From the NCBI GenBank assembly GCA_013540605.1, contig JABVCK010000029.1, forward strand, positions 62,001 through 126,000: a stretch of 64,000 nucleotides of DNA. The letters run 5' to 3'. Source of the DNA: Bacillota bacterium (GTDB taxonomy: Bacteria > Bacillota > Clostridia > Ch29). Below the pieces are notes generated by a model. The model searched no databases. It was not told the origin of the DNA and saw only the letters and a program-made list of their open reading frames with translations. Below are positions 21,418 to 31,354 of the stretch, piece after piece. A program made the position numbers and the translations under genes. Positions within the stretch are counted from its first letter, which is position 1. Every line of letters begins with the position of its first letter.

Positions 21418-21648
21418 ATGAACAGAGTTGTAGTGTATACCACCAGCACATGACCCCATTGTGTTACTGCGAAAGAGTATCTTTCGAGGAAAGGCGTCGA
21501 CTATGAAGAGAAAAATGTGCAGAAGGATGCGGATGCGAGAAAAGAGCTTATGCAAAGAGGCATAATGGCGGTGCCTGTAATCGCCATAGACGATGAATTC
21601 ATCGTTGGATTTGATAAGTCGAGGCTGGAGGAGAAACTAGAATCATAA
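21418..21648 (+). CDS. selenocysteine-containing glutaredoxin-like protein (UGA-encoded Sec in a UxxC motif)
   Basis: Absent from ORF track. RBS aggaggg, ATG 21418; [12 protein letters not shown](TGA 21451-21453)[64 protein letters not shown]. cis-Pro VPVI and GF motif; TGA sits at the first redox Cys. Confidence 0.88.
21470..21486 (+). promoter_or_regulatory. candidate bacterial SECIS hairpin
   Basis: CGAAAGA-GTA-TCTTTCG: 7-bp perfect stem, 3-nt loop starting with G; loop G is 24 nt after the UGA. Confidence 0.8.
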
Positions 21649-21774
21649 GTTTTTATTAGTCACGTATATATCTGAATTTATGTGATTATGATTGAGTATA
21701 ATAGAATAAGACCAATAATGGTAAATTGTAAAAGTTGAAAACCTTTGCTCTGTATGGTATTATAAAACTGAACA

Positions 21775-21958
21775 CGAGGAGCAACCCTGCTGTGTACGTG
21801 ACTACGGTTAGTTTTGAGCCAACACCATGACATAGGGATCTGAACTCTGGACGTGGCGCATAAGCCTTCACTGAGAGGACATGTAAAGCTTCCAGGAGGA
21901 GCCCACCTGCGATAGCGCAGGTTCAAAACAACCGACCACGGCATAGTGGGGGTTTTTT
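21775..21958 (+). ncRNA. ssrS: 6S RNA
   Basis: ggttagttttgagcc pairs with ggttcaaaacaacc; outer stem ccctgctgtg/catagtgggg; T-run; lies between aspS and tcdA as B. subtilis bsrA does. Confidence 0.82.
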
Positions 21959-22004
21959 GTTTTATGGAGAATTATTACTTTTTGCGATGATGGAGGAGTA
22001 TGAG

Positions 22005-22763
22005 GTGTTGCACAGTTTTTCTAGAACCGAGCTATTGATAGGGAAAGAGGGCATGGAAAGGCTGAAAAGCTGCAAGGTAGCCGTTTTTGGAATAGGGGGA
22101 GTGGGAAGCTATGCGGTGGAAGCCCTTGCCCGTTCCGGTGTAGGTCATATTGTGCTGGTTGATTACGATGATATCTGCCTTACCAATATAAACAGGCAGA
22201 TACACGCCACAATAAGAACGGTTGGGCGGCCCAAGGTGGATATTATGAAGGAAAGGGTTCTGGAGATAAATCCGAAGGCAGAGGTGGAGAATCACAGGCT
22301 GTTGTTCAACAGGGATACTTCCAGTCAGGTCTTGCATAGAGACCTGGATTATGTAATAGATGCCATCGATATGGTATCTTCAAAGCTGGAACTCATAGTC
22401 CGGTGTAAAGAATTGGGGATCAGGATAATTAGCAGTATGGGCGCGGGGAACAAACTGGATCCAACAAAGTTCAGGGTCGGGGATATTTACGAGACAAGCA
22501 TATGTCCCCTTGCAAAGGTTATGAGGCGTGAACTCCGCAGAAGGGGTATAGAGTCCCTCAGGGTGGTTTATTCTACTGAAAAACCCATTGAGCCCATCCA
22601 GGAAGGTGTTTCAGGCTGCAAAGAAGACTGTATCTGTCCGAATAAGGGGATTACCTGCGCTTCCAGGAGGCAGATTCCGGGAAGCATAGCCTTTGTACCC
22701 TCTGTGGCAGGTCTAATTCTTGCCGGCGAGGTGATAAAAGATATAACGGGGTATTCTTCTTAG
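22005..22763 (+). CDS. tcdA: tRNA threonylcarbamoyladenosine dehydratase (TcdA/YrvM-like)
   Basis: FSRTELLIGKEGMERLKSCKVAVFGIGGVGSYAVEALARSGVG, NINRQIHA; GTG start with ggaggag RBS. Confidence 0.9.
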   Translation: MLHSFSRTELLIGKEGMERLKSCKVAVFGIGGVGSYAVEALARSGVGHIVLVDYDDICLTNINRQIHATIRTVGRPKVDIMKERVLEINPKAEVENHRLLFNRDTSSQVLHRDLDYVIDAIDMVSSKLELIVRCKELGIRIISSMGAGNKLDPTKFRVGDIYETSICPLAKVMRRELRRRGIESLRVVYSTEKPIEPIQEGVSGCKEDCICPNKGITCASRRQIPGSIAFVPSVAGLILAGEVIKDITGYSS

Positions 22764-22850
22764 AAGAGACATGCTTGTATTATTCTGTTCGTAACAATAT
22801 AATATAGAATATGGCATTATTAAGTAAATAATGTATTGGAGGGGAAGCGA

Positions 22851-24092
22851 TTGGAATTCCTGAAGATTAGTAGGACTGACCCCGAGGTATATTCAGCGAT
22901 AATGAAGGAGCTTGGCAGGCAGAGGAACAAGATTGAACTAATTGCTTCGGAAAACTTTGTTAGCCCTGCAGTAATGGAAGCTATGGGGAACCATCTTACC
23001 AACAAATATGCGGAGGGTTATCCGGGGAAGAGATACTACGGCGGCTGTGAATACGTAGACATAGTGGAAGACCTTGCAAGGGAGAGGCTGAAAGAGCTCT
23101 TTGGAGCCGAGCATGCCAATGTGCAGCCGCACTCAGGAGCTAATGCAAACATTGCGGTGTATTTTGCGGTTTTGAAACCCGGGGATACGGTAATGGGTAT
23201 GGACCTTTCCCATGGAGGCCACCTGACCCATGGAAGCCCTGTTAACTTATCCGGAAAGTATTTTAGCTTTGTACCCTATGGCGTAGACAAAGAAACTGAA
23301 ACAATCGACTACAACCATGTCAGAAAGATTGCAGAGGAAAGCCGTCCAAGACTGATCGTTGCAGGGGCCAGTGCATATCCCAGGATGATTGATTTTAAGG
23401 CTCTCAGGGAAATAGCCGACGAATGCGGGGCGCTGCTCATGGTTGACATGGCACATATTGCAGGATTGGTTGCTGCAGGACTTCATCAGAATCCGGTTGA
23501 ATATGCCCATTTTGTGACGACTACCACCCACAAAACCCTGAGAGGGCCGAGGGGCGGCGCGATACTTTGCAAGGCGGAATTTGCCAAAGATATAGATAAG
23601 GCGATTTTCCCCGGAACCCAGGGAGGTCCGCTCATGCATGTAATAGCAGCTAAAGCTGTGAGCTTTAAAGAGGCTATGACAGATGGGTTTATTGAGTACC
23701 AAAAACAGATAGTGAAAAACGCAAAGAGATTGGCTGAAGAATTGGGAGAGAGAGGCTTCCGGCTGGTATCCGGAGGTACGGACAACCATCTGATGCTTGT
23801 GGACCTCAGAAGCAAAGGGGTTACCGGAAAAGAAGCAGAAAGATTGCTTGATGATGTAGGTGTGACGGTCAACAAGAATACCATACCCTATGACCCTGAA
23901 AGTCCATTTGTCACAAGCGGTATAAGGATAGGCACACCGGCTGTAACTACCAGGGGTATGAAGGAGGATGCGATGGTGGATATTGCGGACATAATATCGT
24001 TGGTTATACATAATCCGGAATCAAGGGACGAGGCAAAGGAAAAGGTGGAGGACCTTTGCAGGCAATACCCGCTTTACGAAGATATAGGATAG
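22851..24092 (+). CDS. glyA: serine hydroxymethyltransferase
   Basis: [49 protein letters not shown] start. Confidence 0.97.
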   Translation: MEFLKISRTDPEVYSAIMKELGRQRNKIELIASENFVSPAVMEAMGNHLTNKYAEGYPGKRYYGGCEYVDIVEDLARERLKELFGAEHANVQPHSGANANIAVYFAVLKPGDTVMGMDLSHGGHLTHGSPVNLSGKYFSFVPYGVDKETETIDYNHVRKIAEESRPRLIVAGASAYPRMIDFKALREIADECGALLMVDMAHIAGLVAAGLHQNPVEYAHFVTTTTHKTLRGPRGGAILCKAEFAKDIDKAIFPGTQGGPLMHVIAAKAVSFKEAMTDGFIEYQKQIVKNAKRLAEELGERGFRLVSGGTDNHLMLVDLRSKGVTGKEAERLLDDVGVTVNKNTIPYDPESPFVTSGIRIGTPAVTTRGMKEDAMVDIADIISLVIHNPESRDEAKEKVEDLCRQYPLYEDIG

Positions 24093-24140
24093 AGTAATAA
24101 CAAACGGGAACCGGTGGCCGGTTCCCGTTTGTTATTACTC
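24092..24140. repeat. 23-bp perfect palindrome with 3-nt loop
   Basis: GAGTAATAACAAACGGGAACCGG-TGG-CCGGTTCCCGTTTGTTATTACTC; no T-tract on either side. Confidence 0.9.
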
Positions 24141-24330
24141 GACTACAACGGCTGTGCCGCTGGCTGTAACCATGAGCATGCTTCCTGCCTGGCCCAGCAC
24201 CTCATAGTCAATATCGATTCCTACTACGGCGTTGGCGCCAAGATTGGCAGCCCGCTTCTCCATTTCCCTTAGGGCTTCTTCACGGGCGCCTATTAATTCC
24301 TGTTCATAGGAGCCGGCGCGTCCATATAAT
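24135..24330 (-). pseudogene. truncated YbjQ/UPF0145-like gene
   Basis: Minus-strand [64 protein letters not shown]-terminal part absent, stop codon just upstream. Confidence 0.75.
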
Positions 24331-24428
24331 TATATCCTACATTTGGCAAAAAGATAATAAATATTTGAGAAATTGTACATTATCGAATATTATTATTATA
24401 TACAGTTCAAGGAAATGGAGGAGGTAGT

Positions 24429-25496
24429 TTGAGCAGCTTTCCGAGGGTTGAAGTAAGTTTAAGCAAGCTTGAGCACAATGCAAAAAGGGTTGTGGAAGTG
24501 TGTAAGCCGCTTGGTATAGAGGTTGCGGCGGTTACAAAGGGGTTTTGCGCATACCCTGAACTTGCGGAAGCGCTGTTGAGGGGTGGGGTGCAAATGCTGG
24601 CAGACTCAAGGATCGACAATCTGAAAAAACTGCAGCATTTCAGCGTCCCCAAAATATTGCTGAGGATACCCATGATCAGCGAGCTGGACGATGTACTGGA
24701 GTACTCTGATTACGTACTCATTTCAGAGATTGAAACCGCAAAGATACTGGGGCAAAAGGCGGCGCAGAGGGGGAAGAAGCACAAGGTAATAATAATGGTT
24801 GACCTCGGGGACCTGAGGGAAGGCTTCTGGCTTGACGACGTTGTTGAAGCGGCAGGCAAAATCAATGGTATGGATGGGATTGAACTGGCAGGGATCGGAA
24901 CCAATCTATCATGTTACGGCGGAGTCATACCGAGCGAGGCCAACCTGGGTAATCTGGCCGGGTTTGCCCGGAGAATAGAAGAGGAACTGGGCATAAACCT
25001 CAGTATAGTTTCCGGGGGAAACTCAAGCAGCATGCCCCTGGTGTTTGACGGGAAGATACCCAGTAAAATAAATAATCTGAGAATCGGCGAAGCAATGCTT
25101 CTTGGCAGGGAAACTATAACCGGCATAGAAAGGGAGAATTTTTACAATGACACCTTTGTCCTGGAGGCCGAGATTGTGGAGATAAAGGAGAAACCGTCCG
25201 TACCCATTGGTGAAATAGGAGTGGATGCCTTTGGCAAAATACCGGTGTTTGAGGATAGGGGGATAAGGAAAAGAGCAATAATTGCAGTTGGAAAGCAGGA
25301 CCTCCAGCCTGATACCCTAATCCCCGCCGATAAAAGTATAATTATCCTTGGGGGCAGCAGCGACCATACTTTACTGGATATACATGACTGCAGGATTGAT
25401 TATAAAGTAGGCGACGTACTGAGGTTTGAATTGACATACGGAGGCATGCTGTGGAGTATGACCTCACCCTATGTGAAAAAGGTGTTTATTCCATGA
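24429..25496 (+). CDS. alanine/ornithine racemase family PLP enzyme
   Basis: AAVTKGFCAYPELAEALLRGGVQMLADSRIDNLKKL, GIGTNLSCYGGVIPSEANLG, VSGGNSSSMPLV. Confidence 0.87.
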   Translation: MSSFPRVEVSLSKLEHNAKRVVEVCKPLGIEVAAVTKGFCAYPELAEALLRGGVQMLADSRIDNLKKLQHFSVPKILLRIPMISELDDVLEYSDYVLISEIETAKILGQKAAQRGKKHKVIIMVDLGDLREGFWLDDVVEAAGKINGMDGIELAGIGTNLSCYGGVIPSEANLGNLAGFARRIEEELGINLSIVSGGNSSSMPLVFDGKIPSKINNLRIGEAMLLGRETITGIERENFYNDTFVLEAEIVEIKEKPSVPIGEIGVDAFGKIPVFEDRGIRKRAIIAVGKQDLQPDTLIPADKSIIILGGSSDHTLLDIHDCRIDYKVGDVLRFELTYGGMLWSMTSPYVKKVFIP

Positions 25497-26785
25497 ACAC
25501 GCCCCTTGCCCATAGAATCCGGCCCGAAAGCCTTGAAGATTTCATCGGACAAAAACACCTGATCGGTGAAGGCAAACTCCTATACAGGCTGATTAAAGCC
25601 GATATGCTGTCCACAGCAATTTTCTACGGTCCTCCCGGCACGGGGAAAACAACCCTTGCCAGGATAATTGCGAGAGAGAGCAGTTATCCGTTCAAACAGT
25701 TAAGCGCTGTTTCTGCGGGGGTCAAGGAGATAAGGGCGGTAGCCGATGAAGCGCGGAACCAAATCTTAACCCCTGCGGGCAGAATACTGCTATTCTTCGA
25801 TGAGATACACCGCTTGAATAAAGGGCAGCAGGATGTACTCCTGCCCTATGTGGAGGAAGGTTCATTGGTGCTCATCGGGGCTACCACAGAAAATCCATAC
25901 TTTGAAATAAATAAGGCGCTGATCTCCCGTTCCACCATATTCAGATTTTACCCTCTGGAGCGGGAAGACATCAAATATCTCCTGAAGAGAGCCCTGGAAA
26001 AACTGGACAACAGGTGGAACGGCAGCCCAATCCGTATTTCGGAAGAAGCGATGGACCATATCGCAGTGGGCAGCAGCGGGGATGCCAGGCGCGCAATCAA
26101 TGCCCTTGAGCTTGCGCTGAAGACTACTGCCGCCGATGATGAAGGGGTGATAAGCATCACCCTGGAAGTGGCGGAGAATTCAATCCAGGAGAAGGCTTTG
26201 AGGTATGACAGATCGGGGGATGAACACTATGATGTAATCTCTGCCTTTATAAAAAGCATGAGGGGGAGTGACCCGCAGGCGGCGCTGCATTATCTTGCAA
26301 GGATGTTGCATGCCGGAGAGGACATTAACTTCATTGCCCGGAGGATTATCATTGCGGCTGCTGAAGATGTGGGACTTGCAAATCCCAGGGCCCTTGAGGT
26401 GGCGGTTTCCGCCGCTGAAGCAGTGAGGATGATCGGGATGCCGGAGGCACGGATAATTCTTTCGGAAGCAGTTTTGACGGTTGCCCTGTCGCCGAAGTCA
26501 AACTCAGCGTACCTGGCTATTGATAAAGCCCTTGGAGACGTGCAGAATAAAGAAATAGGCGAGGTGCCGGTACATCTCAGGGACGCCAGCTATCCTGGTG
26601 CGTCACGGTTTGGGCATGGCAAGGGATACAAGTATCCCCACGACTACCCGGGGCATTTTGTGAACCAGGCATACCTGCCCCATGAACTGGAGGGTACGAA
26701 ATACTATGTACCCACAGAGCAGGGCGCGGAAAAGAATATGAAGAGCTACTACGAACATATAAAAAATATAAGAGAACAACCCTGA
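25493..26785 (+). CDS. rarA: replication-associated recombination protein RarA
   Basis: ATG at 25493 overlaps previous stop; FYGPPGTGKTTLA, LLFFDEIHRLNKGQQDVLLPYVEEG. Confidence 0.95.
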   Translation: MNTPLAHRIRPESLEDFIGQKHLIGEGKLLYRLIKADMLSTAIFYGPPGTGKTTLARIIARESSYPFKQLSAVSAGVKEIRAVADEARNQILTPAGRILLFFDEIHRLNKGQQDVLLPYVEEGSLVLIGATTENPYFEINKALISRSTIFRFYPLEREDIKYLLKRALEKLDNRWNGSPIRISEEAMDHIAVGSSGDARRAINALELALKTTAADDEGVISITLEVAENSIQEKALRYDRSGDEHYDVISAFIKSMRGSDPQAALHYLARMLHAGEDINFIARRIIIAAAEDVGLANPRALEVAVSAAEAVRMIGMPEARIILSEAVLTVALSPKSNSAYLAIDKALGDVQNKEIGEVPVHLRDASYPGASRFGHGKGYKYPHDYPGHFVNQAYLPHELEGTKYYVPTEQGAEKNMKSYYEHIKNIREQP

Positions 26786-26805
26786 CGGGGTTATTCTCTT
26801 ATATT
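26765..26805. terminator. shared bidirectional hairpin of convergent genes
   Basis: AATATAAGAGAA-c-AACCC-TGACG-GGGTT-a-TTCTCTTATATT; contains both stop codons. Confidence 0.75.
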
Positions 26806-28512
26806 CAATGCTTCTATCCGGTTCCGGCTTTTATCCTTTGCACGGTATAGGGCCGCGTCAGCGGCCTTTACGAATTCTTCAAGGGGGATCTCGTCATCGG
26901 GAACTGTACAAGCTACTCCTAAGGTTACGGTAACACAGCCGGAATAATGATCTATCTTCATTCTCTCAATTCTTTCCCGCATTCTTTCGGCCAGTTTCTT
27001 CGCTCCTCTTAAAGCGGTGTTGGGGAGAACTGCGACGAATTCATCACCGCCATAACGGGCTACGAAGTCCGAAGTTCTCATGGCTGTGGTGCTCAATAGC
27101 TTTGCAACCCTTTTAATGCACTCATCGCCTGCCAAATGCCCGAAGGTGTCATTATACTGTTTGAAATAATCGATGTCAATGAAAATGAGGGATATGGGGG
27201 TCCGGTCCCTCTTAGCCCTGTACCATTCCGCCCTCAAGACCTCTTCAAACTTACGCCTGTTGGCTATTCCCGTAAGTTCATCAATCCGGGAGAGGTTGCT
27301 CAGCTTCTCGTTTGCCTGCTCCAGCTCTCTTTGTACCCTTTTTCTTTCTTCGATCTCCTTTGCAAGCAGCTCTGATTTTTTCTCAAGCTCTTCTGTCTTC
27401 TGTTTCAGTTCAACGTTTTTAAGCTGATAAATCTCTTTCTCCTTTTGAACCTGTTCCATTTTGAACATTGTCTTGATACTTTTCAAATTTTGCTCAAGCT
27501 TATTGGCTGCTTCCATCCTTTCTGCCTTATACAGTTCTTTATAGTAGTAAATCGCCATGTCCAACTGTTCCATTTTTTCATATATTGCAGCAAGGCAGGA
27601 GCAGGTTTTGGATATCAGAGCGTTTATCTTCAGTTCACGGGATACTTTATAGGCTTTATGTAAACATTTTACCGCTTCATCATAATTATTCAGGTTTTCG
27701 TACAGGCTGCCGATGCAGGTCAACATATGCACAAGATTGACTCTGTCTCCCGTTTCCTCAGTTATTTGCAGGCTTTTGTAGTAGTATTGCTTAGCCAATT
27801 CATATTCCATAAGGCTTTGATGTGTCTGCGCGAGCTGATAGTAGCTGTAGCCTTCGGTAAGTCTGTCACCGGTTTCTTTAGCCGCCTTAAGGCTTAACAG
27901 GCTGAATTCCTTTGCTTTTTCAAAGTCATTTAATTCGAAGTAGGTAATTCCTATATTAAGTATGGGCACGGCACGCTCCAAAGCTGTACCTATGTCCTCG
28001 TGTATCTGTTTGCTGTTCAGGTAATGGTTTAGGGCATCATCATAAGCACCCAGGTTTCTGTAAATCTCTCCTATATTGTTAAGAATATTAGCCTTTTTTT
28101 GTCTATACCCGTTTTCCTCTGCGATCCTCAGGCTCTCCATATAGTACTCCAGGGCCTTATCAAAATCGCTGGAATCATAACAAATATTGCCAAGGGCTAT
28201 CAGCGCATCGGTTTCAACCTGCCTGGCGCCTATTTTTTTTGAAATCTCTAAAGATTCCATCAGATAGGAAATAGCTTCTTCAAACTCACCCAATACCCAG
28301 GAAGACCTGCCCATCATGCAAAGGCTGGAGGCTATTCCATGCTCGTAGTCCAGCTTTTTGGCGATGGTGTGCGCACTATAGGCTGTTCTGAAGGAGTGCT
28401 TAGGCTTAGTACGTTCGTATTTCTGAGATATTTTTACCAGGGTGTCCGCTTTCCCGCACAGGTCTTTGGGCTCAGTTGGGTGGCTCTGCGAAAAACTGGA
28501 TTTGTGCATCAC
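26791..28512 (-). CDS. TPR-repeat diguanylate cyclase (GGDEF)
   Basis: Multiple TPRs, coiled coil, then IDELTGIANRRKFEE...FVARYGGDEFVAVLPNT. Confidence 0.92.
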   Translation of the reverse strand: MMHKSSFSQSHPTEPKDLCGKADTLVKISQKYERTKPKHSFRTAYSAHTIAKKLDYEHGIASSLCMMGRSSWVLGEFEEAISYLMESLEISKKIGARQVETDALIALGNICYDSSDFDKALEYYMESLRIAEENGYRQKKANILNNIGEIYRNLGAYDDALNHYLNSKQIHEDIGTALERAVPILNIGITYFELNDFEKAKEFSLLSLKAAKETGDRLTEGYSYYQLAQTHQSLMEYELAKQYYYKSLQITEETGDRVNLVHMLTCIGSLYENLNNYDEAVKCLHKAYKVSRELKINALISKTCSCLAAIYEKMEQLDMAIYYYKELYKAERMEAANKLEQNLKSIKTMFKMEQVQKEKEIYQLKNVELKQKTEELEKKSELLAKEIEERKRVQRELEQANEKLSNLSRIDELTGIANRRKFEEVLRAEWYRAKRDRTPISLIFIDIDYFKQYNDTFGHLAGDECIKRVAKLLSTTAMRTSDFVARYGGDEFVAVLPNTALRGAKKLAERMRERIERMKIDHYSGCVTVTLGVACTVPDDEIPLEEFVKAADAALYRAKDKSRNRIEALNIRE

Positions 28513-28667
28513 CTTAATACCTCCAGTTTAATACCAGCCGCCTGGTAATCAAATGGGCAATCCATTTTCTGTAAAACTATTAATCTATATTTTATCAGAT
28601 TTTGTTAATTTACTAAACAGGTTTTTTTTGTCTTTATTTGTTGTTTAGAGAAAATGTTTTTGCAGTG

Positions 28668-28681
28668 GTAACATATGTTAC
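28668..28681. promoter_or_regulatory. candidate HcpR (Crp/Fnr-type) operator
   Basis: GTAACATATGTTAC, perfect 14-bp palindrome 82 nt before the hcp ATG. Confidence 0.55.
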
Positions 28682-28763
28682 GGATATGGCTGCGGAAAGA
28701 AAATATAATTAAGACATAAAAGTAAATACGATAGAAAATACATTAATACGGATGGAGGTCTGA

Positions 28764-30413
28764 ATGATGGGAATGTTCTGTTTTCAATGTCAGGAAACAG
28801 CAAAAGGTAAAGGATGTACACTGAGAGGGGTATGCGGAAAGACCGAGGATGTGGCCAACCTGCAGGATTTATTAATCTATGTATTGAAGGGTATATCCCT
28901 GTACAGCGTGGAAGTGAGGAAACTAGGCATAGAGGATGATGAAGTCAACAAATTCATAATGGAAAGCCTGTTTTCTACCATCACTAATGTGAATTTCAGC
29001 AGGAAGGATTTTGTTGAGCGGATAAGAAAGGGACTCGAGTTAAGACAAATAATCAGGGATAAACTTGTCAACGGTGGAGGCAGCATTGAGGGTATTACCC
29101 ATGATGCGGCGGTATGGGAGGCATCCGGTGAAGAGGATATGATAGCAAAGGCAGGGACAATAGGCATCCTCTCGACAGAAAATGAGGATATAAGGTCCTT
29201 AAGGGAACTGCTGGTCTACGGTGTCAAGGGTATGGCAGCCTATGCAGAGCATGCTTACACCCTGGGTTACCAGGATGAGAATATATTTGCCTTCATGCAA
29301 AAGGCCCTGGCCGCAACACTGGACGACACTCTTTCGGCCGATGACCTTGTGGCGCTGGTTATGGAATGCGGTAAATACGGCGTAGACGTTATGGCTCTGT
29401 TGGATAGGGCAAATACAACAACATACGGGAACCCGGAGATAACCAAGGTAAATATTGGAGTAGGAAGCAATCCGGGTATACTGGTAAGCGGACATGATTT
29501 GAAGGATTTTGAAGAGCTGTTGAAGCAGACTGAAGGAACGGGAGTGGACGTATATACCCATGGCGAGATGCTGCCCGCCCATTATTATCCGGCGTTCAAG
29601 AAATACAGCCACTTTGTAAGCAACTATGGAAACGCCTGGTGGCAGCAGGACAAGGAATTTGCATCCTTTAACGGGCCGATACTGATGACAACCAACTGTC
29701 TGGTACCGCCGAAGGACGAATATAAGGACAGGGTATATACAACCGGGGTTGTAGGCTTTGATGGGGTTAAGCACATACCCGACAGGAAGAACGGGGAAGC
29801 AAAGGATTTTACAGCAATAATTGAACACGCCAGGAATTGCAAACCCCCCGTGGAAATCGAAAGGGGCGAGATAGTCGGAGGGTTTGCCCACAATACTGTT
29901 ATCAGCCTTGCGGATAAGGTTATAGACGCAGTTAAATCAAGAGCAGTTAAAAGGTTTTTCGTAATGGCCGGATGCGACGGAAGGATGAAGGGAAGGGATT
30001 ACTATACAGAGTTCGCCGAGAAACTTCCAAAGGACACAATAATCCTTACGGCCGGCTGCGCCAAATACAGGTACAACAAGCTCGGCCTGGGGGATATAGG
30101 CGGAATACCGAGGGTCCTGGACGCAGGGCAGTGCAACGACTCCTACTCCCTTGCGGTAATTGCCTTGAAACTGAAAGAAGCCTTTGGACTGGAGGATGTA
30201 AATGAACTCCCGATATCGTACAACATTGCGTGGTACGAGCAGAAGGCAGTTATAGTTTTGCTGGCGCTCCTATACCTTGGAGTAAAAAACATACACCTTG
30301 GTCCGACACTGCCGGCGTTTCTCTCGCCAAATGTGGTCAACGTGCTTGTGGAGAAGTTTGGCATCGGCGGAATATCGAGTGTGGACGAAGACATCAAAAT
30401 GTTCATGGAATAG
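28764..30413 (+). CDS. hcp: hydroxylamine reductase / hybrid cluster protein
   Basis: [55 protein letters not shown]. Confidence 0.97.
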   Translation: MMGMFCFQCQETAKGKGCTLRGVCGKTEDVANLQDLLIYVLKGISLYSVEVRKLGIEDDEVNKFIMESLFSTITNVNFSRKDFVERIRKGLELRQIIRDKLVNGGGSIEGITHDAAVWEASGEEDMIAKAGTIGILSTENEDIRSLRELLVYGVKGMAAYAEHAYTLGYQDENIFAFMQKALAATLDDTLSADDLVALVMECGKYGVDVMALLDRANTTTYGNPEITKVNIGVGSNPGILVSGHDLKDFEELLKQTEGTGVDVYTHGEMLPAHYYPAFKKYSHFVSNYGNAWWQQDKEFASFNGPILMTTNCLVPPKDEYKDRVYTTGVVGFDGVKHIPDRKNGEAKDFTAIIEHARNCKPPVEIERGEIVGGFAHNTVISLADKVIDAVKSRAVKRFFVMAGCDGRMKGRDYYTEFAEKLPKDTIILTAGCAKYRYNKLGLGDIGGIPRVLDAGQCNDSYSLAVIALKLKEAFGLEDVNELPISYNIAWYEQKAVIVLLALLYLGVKNIHLGPTLPAFLSPNVVNVLVEKFGIGGISSVDEDIKMFME

Positions 30414-30420
30414 ATTAAAC

Positions 30421-30459
30421 AAGGCAGCCGGAGGGAATAAAGGCACCTCCGGCTGCCTT
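30421..30459. terminator. bidirectional terminator between convergent hcp and phzF-like genes
   Basis: AAGGCAGCCGGAGG ... CCTCCGGCTGCCTT, 14-bp stem. Confidence 0.75.
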
Positions 30460-30463
30460 GTTG

Positions 30464-31354
30464 TTAGAATACCATATTTCCGTCCAAAATGGTTACTGCT
30501 GTACCTCCAATTTTTACTTCTTCTATGCTGCCGCTATTTTTCTTGATATTTACATATACGCAGCCCGGTCTGTCCACTTCGTTCCCCTGCTCGCCAATCA
30601 GGTTAACTGCCTTACCGCATTCTATCAAACCGTTTTTAACAATATATGACGACACACAGCCGTTTCCCGTTCCGCACACAGGATCTTCACTAACCCCTGC
30701 AAGGGGGGCAAAAGCTCTTATATGGTAGTCATAGCTCTTGTTCAAAGAATCGATACAGAACGGCGTTACCCCTACCGCATTAAACTCCCTGCTGACGGCT
30801 TCAATAACTTTCAAATCCGGCTTAAGGCTCACCAGTTTTTCCAGCTTTTTTACCCCTATGACTATCCACCATATACCGGTAGATACTTTCACAATAGGCA
30901 GTTCCAATATATCTTCTTCATCCAGCCCCAGAAATCCGGCGGCTTCGCTCCTGTCAATCTTAACCTCTTTAAATTTGGGTGATGCCTGTGTCATCATGAA
31001 CACTTCCTTATCGTTAATCTTTTTTCGTTCCACAGGCAGAATCCCCGCTTTGGTCTCCTGATAGTATATACTTTTATCGGTATCTAGCTTTCCTTCTTCA
31101 TCCAGCACTGAAAAAACGGCTATTGTTGGATGTCCGGCTAAGTCCAGTTCGAATCTCGGGGTAAAGAATTGGATTTTAAAATCCGCTGCGTCGGATTTTG
31201 ATACAAAGGCCGTTTCGGACAGGTTCATTTCTCGGGCTATCTTCTGCTTTATTTCATCGTCCAACCCGTCCGCCTCGGTAACCACCCCCGCGGGATTTCC
31301 TCCGAAGGGTATATTGGTAAAGGCATCGACCTGTTTAATATTGACCAGCATCAT
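30464..31354 (-). CDS. PhzF family isomerase/epimerase
   Basis: VDAFTNIPFGGNPAGVV, MNLSETAFV, RFELDLAGHPTIA, FAPLAGVSEDPVCGTGNGC. Confidence 0.93.
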   Translation of the reverse strand: MMLVNIKQVDAFTNIPFGGNPAGVVTEADGLDDEIKQKIAREMNLSETAFVSKSDAADFKIQFFTPRFELDLAGHPTIAVFSVLDEEGKLDTDKSIYYQETKAGILPVERKKINDKEVFMMTQASPKFKEVKIDRSEAAGFLGLDEEDILELPIVKVSTGIWWIVIGVKKLEKLVSLKPDLKVIEAVSREFNAVGVTPFCIDSLNKSYDYHIRAFAPLAGVSEDPVCGTGNGCVSSYIVKNGLIECGKAVNLIGEQGNEVDRPGCVYVNIKKNSGSIEEVKIGGTAVTILDGNMVF

